DNA from: Collinsella sp.
GTDB lineage: Bacteria; Actinomycetota; Coriobacteriia; Coriobacteriales; Coriobacteriaceae
Assembly: GCA_014871665.1 (NCBI GenBank)
Contig: WGSL01000099.1
Span: 1 to 5,255 of the forward strand
Reading direction: 5' to 3'
Length of the DNA stretch: 5,255 nucleotides
Below, piece by piece: positions 1-5,171 of this stretch (within the stretch, counting starts at the first letter, position 1; every line of letters starts with the position of its first letter). Below the pieces are notes generated by a model that searched no databases, was not told the origin of the DNA, and saw only the letters and a list, made by a program, of their open reading frames with translations. The position numbers were made by a program, and so were the translations under genes.

Positions 1-52
1 GGGCCCCAGATTGCCCATGCGCGCAAAAGTGCGTCTCGGCAATCTGGGGCCC
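1..52. repeat. Perfect 15-bp inverted repeat (hairpin) at the window edge
   Basis: Positions 1-15 and 38-52 are exact reverse complements (gggccccagattgcc / ggcaatctggggccc). A short inner stem lies between them (22-25 with 30-33, loop 26-29), so the unit could fold as a two-part hairpin. It begins 41 nt beyond the xerD stop codon. It could be the transcript end of pyrG-xerD or a dispersed palindromic element. The run gtcccctttaa just inside (53-63) may have a partner to the left of position 1, but the window ends there, and so would any T run needed for a minus-strand terminator. The inverted repeat itself is certain; its role is not. Confidence 0.75.
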
Positions 53-62
53 GTCCCCTTTA

Positions 63-76
63 ATATTTATAAATAT
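63..76. repeat. 14-bp AT-only palindrome downstream of xerD
   Basis: The 14 bases atatttataaatat are a perfect palindrome made only of A and T, in an otherwise GC-rich sequence. It lies between the xerD stop and the inverted repeat at the window edge. It could be a protein-binding site or part of the same element as the edge hairpin. No function can be assigned from sequence. Confidence 0.5.
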
Positions 77-92
77 GCAGGTCAGCGAGGTG

Positions 93-1034
93 CTAGCGAT
101 GTGCCAGCGGATGCGCCGCCAGATAGACCTCGGTCAGTTGCGTGCGGTCGACATGCGTGTAGACCTGCGTGGTCGAAATATCGGCATGGCCCAAAATCTC
201 CTGCAGCACACGCAGGTCGGCACCGCCCGCGAGCATATGGGTGGCAAAGGAGTGGCGCAAGGTATGGGGATGGAGCCCCACCAGCCCCACCTGGCGCCCA
301 TACCGCTCGCATATCGCATGCACGGCCTGACGCGACAGGCGACGTCCGTTCTTATTTAAAAAGACCGCCGAGGTCTCCGTCCCGTGAGCATGGGCGGCCA
401 GGAGAGTGCGCCCGTCACCTAGATAGTGTGTCAGGGCACGCGCCGCGCTTCCCACCAACGGGGCCAGACGCTCCTTGGAGCCCTTACCGCGCACCAGGAC
501 AAACCCGTCATCGATATGGATATCGCCCACATCGAGCCCAACCAGTTCACTCACGCGCAAGCCGCAACCGTAAAGCACTTCCAAGATGGCGTGATCGCGC
601 AGTCCCATCTCGCCCTCGGGAAAGTCTTGATCGAGCAGTGCCGAGACATCCTCCACCGAAAGGTATTCCGGCAGGCGATCTGCCTTTTTGGGCAGGTGCA
701 ACGCCGCCGTCGGGTTTTGGGCCACGGCCCCATCGCGCACCAAAAAGGCATGCAGACCCTTCACGGCAGCAAGCGCGCGCTCCACCGAGGCGTCGGAATA
801 GCCTCCGTCGCGGCGATCGGCAACAAAGCCCTCCACGACCTGACGGGTCGCCTCTTCAAAAGACACAATGCCCGCCCGCTCCAGATAGGCGCAGTACGTC
901 GTCAGGTCACGACGATAGGCCGCAATCGTGTTGCGCGCCAAGCCCCGCTCGACCGCGAGGTAATCGAGATACTCCCCCGCCGCCACGGCGAGCGACGAGG
1001 GAGTAGCTTCGGTATGTTCCTTATTCGCCGGCAC
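93..1034 (-). CDS. xerD: Site-specific tyrosine recombinase XerD
   Basis: This 313-residue protein is a full-length Xer-type recombinase, which acts in the cytoplasm on DNA. In known systems it pairs with XerC at the dif site to resolve chromosome dimers before division. The N-terminal SAM-like core-binding domain spans about residues 15-105 (EYLDYLAVERGLARNT). The catalytic domain spans about 120-305. All active-site residues are visible: R160 in GCGLRVSEL, K184 in GKGSKER, H257 and R260 in HTLRH, H283 in LGHADISTTQ, and nucleophile Y292 in VYTHV. Their spacing closely matches E. coli XerD (R148, K172, H244, R247, H270, Y279). The start is GTG, 2 nt after the pyrG stop, with only a weak AAGG nearby, so translation is probably coupled to pyrG. 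A XerC or other Xer paralogue is possible, but the placement directly after pyrG favours XerD. Confidence 0.92.
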   Translation of the reverse strand: MPANKEHTEATPSSLAVAAGEYLDYLAVERGLARNTIAAYRRDLTTYCAYLERAGIVSFEEATRQVVEGFVADRRDGGYSDASVERALAAVKGLHAFLVRDGAVAQNPTAALHLPKKADRLPEYLSVEDVSALLDQDFPEGEMGLRDHAILEVLYGCGLRVSELVGLDVGDIHIDDGFVLVRGKGSKERLAPLVGSAARALTHYLGDGRTLLAAHAHGTETSAVFLNKNGRRLSRQAVHAICERYGRQVGLVGLHPHTLRHSFATHMLAGGADLRVLQEILGHADISTTQVYTHVDRTQLTEVYLAAHPLAHR

Positions 1035-1036
1035 CC

Positions 1037-2698
1037 TTAGTCCGTAGCGAGGTTCTTGGGCGTCACCTGCAAGCGATCGACGCCCTCATGCTGGCCGATC
1101 GAGGCGCGCACGAACTCGCGGAACAGCGGCTGCGGGTTGGTCGGGCGGCTCTTGAACTCGGGATGAGCCTGGGTGGCCACATACCACGGATGTACGTCGC
1201 GCGGCAGCTCGACCATCTCGACCAGACGCTCGTCGGGCGAAAGACCCGAGATAACCAGACCGGCGTCCTCGAGCTGGTCACGGAAGGCGTTGTTGAACTC
1301 AAAACGGTGACGGTGACGCTCGTAGACGAGCTCCTCGCCGTATGCCTCGCGCGCGAGGGTATCGGCGGCGAGCTTGCACGGATAGGCGCCCAGGCGCATG
1401 GTGCCGCCCTTCTCGGTCACGTCCTCCTGCGAGCTCATCAGGTCGATGACACTATACGGGCCGTCCGGATCGAACTCGGAAGAGCTGGCGCCGGCAAGGC
1501 CGACCACGTTGCGGGCGAACTCGCACACGGCTACCTGCATACCCAGGCAAATGCCCAGATACGGAATCTTGTGCTCGCGGGCGAACTCGGCCGCGAGGAT
1601 CTTGCCCTCCAGGGCGCGCTTGCCAAAGCCGCCAGGGACCAAGATGCCCGAGGCGTCACCCAGGACCTCGGAGACGTTCTGCTCGTCGAGGCTCTCGCCA
1701 TCGACCAGCTGCACGTCAACGTGGCGATCGTAGAACACGCCCGCGTGGTGCAGGGCCTCGATAACCGACAGGTAGGCATCGGGCAGCTGCGTATACTTGC
1801 CCACGACGGCGATCTTCACCTTGTCGGCGTGCTGGTTGGCATGGTTCTGCTTGCGCAGGAACTCGTTCCACTGACTCATGTCTCGCTCACGCGGGTCCAG
1901 ACCCAGACGCTCGCAAATGCGCAGGTCAAAGTCCTGCTCGGCGAGCAGCTGCGGAACATCGTAGATGCTCGCGCAGTCCTCGTTGGTAAAGACGCAGTCG
2001 GTGTCGACGTCGCAGAAGCTTGCGATCTTGCCGCGGATGGCATCGTCGATATGGTGATCGGAGCGCAGAACGATAATATCGGGCTGGATACCAAAGCTGC
2101 GGAGCTCCTTAACGGAGTGCTGCGTCGGCTTGGTCTTGACCTCGTGAGCGGCGGCGATATAGGGAACGAGTGATACGTGGATGTAGCAGACGTTCTCGGG
2201 ACCGGCCTCCTTGCGATACTGGCGGATAGCCTCCACAAACGGCTGCGACTCGATGTCGCCGATCGTGCCACCCAGCTCGGTGATGACCACGTCGGATCCA
2301 GTCTGCTCCTCGATGCGGCGGAACTTGTCCTTAATGGCGTTGGTGACGTGCGGGATCACCTGCACGGTGCCACCCAAAAAGTCGCCGCGGCGCTCGCGGG
2401 CGATCAGGCTCTTATAGATGGCACCGGTCGTAAAGTTGGAATCGCGGGTCAGGTTCTCGTCAATAAAGCGCTCGTAGTGGCCCAGGTCCAGGTCGGACTC
2501 GTAGCCGTCCTCGGTCACGAAGACCTCACCATGCTGGAACGGGCTCATGGTGCCGGGGTCGACGTTCAGATACGGGTCGGCCTTTTGCATCGTTACCTTG
2601 TAGCCGCGTGACTTGAGCAGACGGCCCAGCGAGGCCGCGGTAATACCCTTGCCCAGGGACGAAACCACGCCACCGGTTACGAACACATGCTTGGTCAT
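1037..2698 (-). CDS. pyrG: CTP synthase (glutamine-hydrolysing), PyrG
   Basis: PyrG converts UTP, ATP and glutamine to CTP, the last step of de novo pyrimidine nucleotide synthesis, in the cytoplasm. At 553 residues it has the usual family length. The N-terminal amidoligase domain (about 1-267) shows the nucleotide loop GGVVSSLGKG (9-18), KADPYLNVDPGTMSP (39-53), DLGHYERF (71-78), ELGGTIGDIES (141-151) and KTKPTQHSVKELR (188-200). A linker leads to the class I glutamine amidotransferase domain (about 293-540). That domain has GKYTQLPDAYLSVIEAL (300-316), the oxyanion region PGGFGKR (355-361), nucleophile C384 in LGICLGMQ, and H512 with E514 in AHPEF. No key residue is missing. The ATG start is preceded by AGG (2708-2710) at a 9-nt spacing. 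It heads a two-gene unit with xerD, downstream of its own promoter candidate and of a terminator that isolates it from the winged-helix gene. Confidence 0.98.
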   Translation of the reverse strand: MTKHVFVTGGVVSSLGKGITAASLGRLLKSRGYKVTMQKADPYLNVDPGTMSPFQHGEVFVTEDGYESDLDLGHYERFIDENLTRDSNFTTGAIYKSLIARERRGDFLGGTVQVIPHVTNAIKDKFRRIEEQTGSDVVITELGGTIGDIESQPFVEAIRQYRKEAGPENVCYIHVSLVPYIAAAHEVKTKPTQHSVKELRSFGIQPDIIVLRSDHHIDDAIRGKIASFCDVDTDCVFTNEDCASIYDVPQLLAEQDFDLRICERLGLDPRERDMSQWNEFLRKQNHANQHADKVKIAVVGKYTQLPDAYLSVIEALHHAGVFYDRHVDVQLVDGESLDEQNVSEVLGDASGILVPGGFGKRALEGKILAAEFAREHKIPYLGICLGMQVAVCEFARNVVGLAGASSSEFDPDGPYSVIDLMSSQEDVTEKGGTMRLGAYPCKLAADTLAREAYGEELVYERHRHRFEFNNAFRDQLEDAGLVISGLSPDERLVEMVELPRDVHPWYVATQAHPEFKSRPTNPQPLFREFVRASIGQHEGVDRLQVTPKNLATD

Positions 2699-2704
2699 AT
2701 TGAG

Positions 2705-2755
2705 TTACCTGCGCTTCCCGTAGAAGTTGTCCATACGCATCTTACGGGTCTTCAT
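2705..2755 (-). CDS. Possible 16-codon leader ORF upstream of pyrG
   Basis: A short reading frame, MKTRKMRMDNFYGKRR, ends 6 nt before the pyrG ATG. Seven of its 16 residues are Lys or Arg. An internal ATG (2738-2740) gives an 11-residue version, the only one transcribed if the -10 box at 2757-2762 is right. Its last sense codon, AGG, is also the Shine-Dalgarno candidate of pyrG, so ribosomes finishing here would sit on the pyrG start region. Its own ribosome binding site is poor, and a frame this short can arise by chance. Treat it as a candidate regulatory leader, not an established gene. Confidence 0.2.
   Translation of the reverse strand: MKTRKMRMDNFYGKRR
2717..2748 (-). promoter_or_regulatory. 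Weak hairpin in the pyrG leader
   Basis: CCCGTA and TACGGG (2743-2748 and 2717-2722, minus strand) are perfect 6-nt inverted arms separated by 20 nt, inside the short leader ORF. No T run follows, so this is not an intrinsic terminator. The transcript start also lacks the GGGC-type run used in the known Bacillus subtilis pyrG attenuation mechanism. Any regulatory role is inference. Confidence 0.25.
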
Positions 2756-2756
2756 T

Positions 2757-2785
2757 GTAATACTCGCGACGCGCGCCGCACGCAA
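2757..2785 (-). promoter_or_regulatory. Candidate sigma-70-type promoter of pyrG-xerD
   Basis: Read on the minus strand, TTGCGT (2785-2780) and TATTAC (2762-2757) are separated by 17 nt. An A-rich stretch precedes the -35 candidate. An overlapping alternative -10 is TACAAT (2759-2754), but this leaves a 20-nt spacer. A promoter is expected here because the terminator at 2821-2852 ends the upstream gene. The implied 5' leader is about 50 nt. The boxes match consensus only partly. Confidence 0.4.
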
Positions 2786-2820
2786 TTTTTCTTACGCGCA
2801 ATCGCATTTCTCCATCTCGA

Positions 2821-2852
2821 AACAAAACGCCGTCCGGTTGCCCAGGCGGCGT
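2821..2852 (-). terminator. Intrinsic terminator of the winged-helix gene
   Basis: On the minus strand an 11-position stem (2852-2842 with 2837-2827) closes on a GCAA tetraloop, with one C-A mismatch and one G-U pair. It is followed directly by TTTTGTTTT. It starts 24 nt after the stop codon of the winged-helix gene. It should separate that gene from pyrG and is the best-formed terminator in the window. Confidence 0.88.
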
Positions 2853-2876
2853 CGCTTCCACTATGAATGCACGCTG

Positions 2877-3215
2877 TTATCGATCGGCGACTTCGTCCTT
2901 GATCAAGTCCTGCACAAGCATACCGGCACGGATGCCCTCTAGATACCACTCGCCACGCTCCGTGAGACAAATACCATTTGCGAGCTGGCCGCCGTCGTCG
3001 CTGTAGCGCGAGACGACCTCGATGATGTCTTCGGATTCCAAGCGCTCAATTGCCGCGCGGGCGCGATACGGAGACACCCCCACACGCTCGGCAAGCGTCT
3101 TGCGCGAAAAGCCATAAAATCCGCCGTTGTCTTCGGACAGCTGTGCGATCTCCATCAGCACCTGCACCTCGACACGCTTCATATCGTTGACACTCGCACG
3201 ACCCTTGCCAGCCAT
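2877..3215 (-). CDS. Small winged helix-turn-helix protein, probable transcriptional regulator
   Basis: This 112-residue protein resembles a single-domain winged-helix DNA-binding protein; I do not recognise its family. Residues 11-30 form a first helix (DMKRVEVQVLMEIAQLS), 37-47 the second (SRKTLAERVGV), and 48-64 the likely recognition helix (SPYRARAAIERLESEDI). Residues 65-94 look like a wing followed by a C-terminal helix (CLTERGEWYLEGIRAG), as in MarR- or PadR-like folds. No ligand-binding or membrane segment is visible. The ATG at 3215 is chosen because AGGAGG lies 5 nt upstream. The frame stays open to 3326, but that part reads as low-complexity sequence over a structured leader. Genes on both sides are separated by terminators, so it is probably monocistronic. 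A palindrome over its candidate promoter hints at autoregulation, which is inference. Confidence 0.8.
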   Translation of the reverse strand: MAGKGRASVNDMKRVEVQVLMEIAQLSEDNGGFYGFSRKTLAERVGVSPYRARAAIERLESEDIIEVVSRYSDDGGQLANGICLTERGEWYLEGIRAGMLVQDLIKDEVADR

Positions 3216-3220
3216 GGCAG

Positions 3221-3226
3221 CCTCCT
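3221..3226 (-). promoter_or_regulatory. Shine-Dalgarno site fixing the winged-helix start
   Basis: AGGAGG on the minus strand lies 5 nt before the ATG at 3215. It is the strongest ribosome binding site in the window and decides the start against the longer frame beginning at 3326. Confidence 0.88.
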
Positions 3227-3234
3227 CAAACCGA

Positions 3235-3299
3235 GCACGGGCATCACTTGCACCGTGCGCGACCGGCACACCCCATGATGGCCGGCAACATCCATCATG
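3235..3299 (-). promoter_or_regulatory. Structured 5' leader of the winged-helix gene
   Basis: Two perfect inverted repeats lie between the candidate promoter and the ribosome binding site. One has 8-bp arms (3274-3281 and 3292-3299, catgatgg / ccatcatg) around 10 nt. The other has 6-bp arms (3235-3240 and 3253-3258, gcacgg / ccgtgc) around 12 nt. A third pairing, 3263-3267 with 3281-3285, would overlap the first stem and so compete with it. These could be RNA leader hairpins or DNA operators. The arms are certain, the role is not. Confidence 0.4.
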
Positions 3300-3334
3300 C
3301 GGCATCCCCGCAAAAGGATGAAACAATTAGGGTT

Positions 3335-3372
3335 ATTGTATACCGCCCAAATCGCTTATAGGCAGGTAAGCG
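3335..3372 (-). promoter_or_regulatory. Candidate promoter with overlapping palindrome, winged-helix gene
   Basis: TACAAT (3340-3335, minus strand) is a good -10 candidate within TATACAAT. No clear -35 is present at the expected spacing. Instead the palindrome CGCTTA-N8-TAAGCG (3353-3358 and 3367-3372) covers the place where a -35 box would sit. This is a plausible operator geometry for autoregulation or for an activator-dependent promoter. The implied leader is about 110 nt. Confidence 0.35.
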
Positions 3373-3406
3373 GGCTATTTTTAGGTTAAACGGTAGCTTT
3401 GTTGAT

Positions 3407-3445
3407 AAAAGGGGCACACCGAATGCATACCCGATGTGCCCCTTT
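3407..3445 (-). terminator. Stem-loop terminator of the DUF1846 gene
   Basis: Positions 3408-3418 and 3435-3445 form a perfect 11-bp stem (aaaggggcaca / tgtgcccctttt-like arms), with a 16-nt loop. On the minus strand it lies about 20 nt after the DUF1846 stop and ends in TTTT. The T run is short and the stem includes A-T pairs at its base, so termination may be incomplete. The symmetry would also allow some activity on the plus strand. Confidence 0.7.
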
Positions 3446-3464
3446 CAGACCAATTAATCCAGGC

Positions 3465-4946
3465 TTAGCGGTGGAAGAAACCACGGCGCTCGAACTTGGG
3501 CTCGCAGCACACGTTGATGCCCAGCTTGCGCAACACCGTCTCGTCCGTCGGCGAGATGATCACGCTAAAGAAGGCATCGCACCCGCGCAGCTGCTCCAGG
3601 CCCGAAAGGACGCGGGCCGCCGTCTCGCTCGTTGCCGAGGTGATCGAGAGCGCCATAAGCGTCTCGTCGGTGTGCAGGCGCGGGTTCTTGCTACCCAGGA
3701 AATGCGTCTTGAGCTTGCTGATAGGCTCGATCGCCTCATCGCTGATGACCTCGAGCTCAAGGTCAACGCCCGAGACATGCTTAAGTGCATTCATGATGAG
3801 CGAGCTCGCGGCGCCCAGGCGCGTGGAAGTCTTGCCGGTCACCACGGAGCCGTCGGGCATGACCATGGCGCCTACGGGGCCACCCGTCAGCTGCTCCCTG
3901 GTAAGGGCGGCCGAGCGCGCCGGCGAGTAGTTCTTGTCGATACCGGCCTTCTTCATAATGATCTTGAGACGGTCGACTTGCTCATCGCCCACGCCGGTAC
4001 GGCGCACATTTTCGACCGCGGTAAAGTAGCGGCGGACGATTTCCATCTTGGAAGCGTCGCGGCAGGCATCGTCATCGGTAATGGCAAAACCGACCATATT
4101 AACGCCCATGTCCGTGGGGCTCTGGTAGGGGCTCTTGCCCAGGATCTTTTCCATCAGAGCACGGACCACCGGGAAAGCCTCGACGTCACGGTTGTAGTTG
4201 ACCGTGGTCTTGTTGTAGGCCTCCAAGTGGAAGGAGTCGATGATATTGGCGTCGTCGAGATCTGCCGTGGCCGCCTCGTAGGCGATGTTGACCGGATGCG
4301 TGAGGGGAAGGTTCCAGACCGGGAAGGTCTCGAACTTGGCGTAGCCGGCGGCGGTGCCGTGTTTGTGCTCGTGATAAAGCTGCGACAGGCAGGTGGCGAG
4401 CTTACCCGAGCCAGGACCCGGCGCGGTGACCACGACGAGCGGACGGGTGGTCTCGACAAACTCGTTCTTGCCGTAGCCGTCGTCGGACACGATCAGATCG
4501 ACGTCGTGGGGATAGCCCTCGATGGGATAGTGCAGCTTGGCGGGAATGCCGAGCGCGTTCAGGCGATTGCGGAAGACATCGGCGGCGGGCTGGCCGGCGT
4601 ACTGGGTGATAACCACGGCCGCGACAGCAAAACCGTTGCCGCGGAACAGGTCGACCAGGCGCAAGACGTCCTCGTCATAGGTAATGCCCAAGTCGCCACG
4701 GGCCTTATTCTTCTCGATGTGGTTCGCGTTGATCGCGATGATGACCTCAACGTCATCGGCAATGCTCTTGAGCATGCGGAACTTGCTGTCCGGTTCAAAA
4801 CCCGGCAGCACGCGACTCGCGTGATAGTCGTCAAACAGCTTGCCGCCAAACTCCAAATACAGCTTGCCGCCAAACTGCGAGATACGCTCTTTAATATGAG
4901 CGGCCTGCAGCTCGATATACTTCGCGTTGTCGAAACCCTGGCGCAT
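3465..4946 (-). CDS. DUF1846 (UPF0371) family protein, function unknown
   Basis: This 493-residue protein matches the uncharacterised DUF1846/UPF0371 family along its length. Recognisable conserved blocks are LYLEFGGKLFDDYHASRVLPGF near the N-terminus (29-50, two adjoining pieces), VTAPGPGSGKLATCLSQLYH (173-192), WNLPLTHPVNIAYEAATADL (211-230), TGGPVGAMVMPDGSVVTGK (354-372), and a C-terminal block ending in KLGINVCCEP (474-483). GPGSGK resembles a nucleotide phosphate-binding loop, but the Ser/Thr that normally follows the Lys is Leu183. No signal peptide or membrane segment is seen, so it is probably cytoplasmic. The start at 4946 (MRQGFDNAKY) is preferred over ATG at 4970. It has GGGAG 6 nt upstream, fits how family members usually begin, and the promoter lies too close to the upstream ATG. 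Family assignment is confident; no reaction can be named. Confidence 0.92.
   Translation of the reverse strand: MRQGFDNAKYIELQAAHIKERISQFGGKLYLEFGGKLFDDYHASRVLPGFEPDSKFRMLKSIADDVEVIIAINANHIEKNKARGDLGITYDEDVLRLVDLFRGNGFAVAAVVITQYAGQPAADVFRNRLNALGIPAKLHYPIEGYPHDVDLIVSDDGYGKNEFVETTRPLVVVTAPGPGSGKLATCLSQLYHEHKHGTAAGYAKFETFPVWNLPLTHPVNIAYEAATADLDDANIIDSFHLEAYNKTTVNYNRDVEAFPVVRALMEKILGKSPYQSPTDMGVNMVGFAITDDDACRDASKMEIVRRYFTAVENVRRTGVGDEQVDRLKIIMKKAGIDKNYSPARSAALTREQLTGGPVGAMVMPDGSVVTGKTSTRLGAASSLIMNALKHVSGVDLELEVISDEAIEPISKLKTHFLGSKNPRLHTDETLMALSITSATSETAARVLSGLEQLRGCDAFFSVIISPTDETVLRKLGINVCCEPKFERRGFFHR
4835..4876. repeat. 18-bp direct repeat inside the DUF1846 gene
   Basis: The 18-mer acagcttgccgccaaact occurs at 4835-4852 and again at 4859-4876, exactly 24 bp (8 codons) apart and in frame. 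It encodes the doubled FGGKL in QFGGKLYLEFGGKL near the N-terminus. The second copy in the protein belongs to the conserved LEFGGKL block; the first may be lineage-specific. It may be a small internal duplication or chance convergence. Confidence 0.8.
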
Positions 4947-4952
4947 ATATGG

Positions 4953-4957
4953 CTCCC
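4953..4957 (-). promoter_or_regulatory. Shine-Dalgarno site deciding the DUF1846 start
   Basis: GGGAG on the minus strand is 6 nt before the ATG at 4946. The other in-frame ATG at 4970 has no purine-rich site upstream and would lie only about 10 nt from the predicted transcription start. Confidence 0.7.
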
Positions 4958-4985
4958 GTCCCGTTTCCATTTAATGTTCTAGGCG

Positions 4986-4991
4986 ATTATA
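4986..4991 (-). promoter_or_regulatory. TATAAT -10 box of the DUF1846 promoter
   Basis: A perfect TATAAT stands on the minus strand 39 nt upstream of the preferred start codon, in GC-rich surroundings. No convincing -35 box or TG extension is seen; the spacer region is G-rich. Transcription would start near 4979, giving a leader of about 33 nt. Confidence 0.6.
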
Positions 4992-5053
4992 ACGGAGCCC
5001 GCCCTCCCCGATATCCAGACCATCAACAGGCACCAACCAAACACGCCATCAAT

Positions 5054-5122
5054 AAGTTGCGGTGAAATAATTCCCGTTTAACCCCTCAAGACGGCCAAAC
5101 AGGAACTATTCCACCGCAACTT
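5054..5122 (-). repeat. Long imperfect inverted repeat, 30-position RNA-like hairpin
   Basis: Positions 5054-5083 pair with 5093-5122 around a 9-nt loop. Twenty-five positions are perfectly complementary. The other five (5065/5111, 5070/5106, 5075/5101, 5080/5096, 5081/5095) are all A-C on the plus strand, and therefore all U-G on the minus strand. A minus-strand RNA would pair at every position. No T run follows on that strand, so it is not a standard terminator. It may be a small RNA, a processed leader or a MITE/REP-like element; copy number would distinguish these. Confidence 0.7.
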
Positions 5123-5171
5123 CCCCTTTTTGGCGCAAACTAACCTGACACCTTTGCACCAACAAGGGAAA
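5121..5171 (-). repeat. Second hairpin abutting the first
   Basis: Positions 5121-5139 pair with 5153-5171 around a 13-nt loop. Sixteen positions are Watson-Crick. Two (5123/5169, 5134/5158) are A-C on plus and so U-G on minus, and one (5129/5163) is a true mismatch. It shares two bases (5121-5122) with the larger hairpin, so the two either stack or compete at that edge. The same strand bias of wobble pairs suggests it belongs to the same minus-strand structure. Confidence 0.6.

Noticed and set aside
53..92. AT-rich stretch considered as a dif site for XerD
   Set aside because: It has no two 11-bp Xer arms around a central region resembling known dif sites; only an AT palindrome is present.
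11..1006. 331-codon open frame on the plus strand
   Set aside because: It is antisense to xerD, rich in Pro and Arg, and has no recognisable domain.
1088..2173. 361-codon open frame on the plus strand
   Set aside because: It lies antisense within pyrG, whose motifs are unambiguous; the antisense translation is low-complexity.
3216..3326. N-terminal extension of the winged-helix protein
   Set aside because: The frame is open, but the start at 3215 has a strong AGGAGG, the extension lacks a good SD, and the region forms RNA-like hairpins.
4947..4970. Eight-residue N-terminal extension of the DUF1846 protein
   Set aside because: There is no SD before the ATG at 4970, and the TATAAT box lies only 15 nt upstream of it. 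The internal ATG at 4946 has GGGAG at the right spacing.
3399..4982. 527-codon open frame on the plus strand
   Set aside because: It is antisense to the whole DUF1846 gene. Long antisense frames are expected in GC-rich coding DNA, and the translation shows no family motifs.
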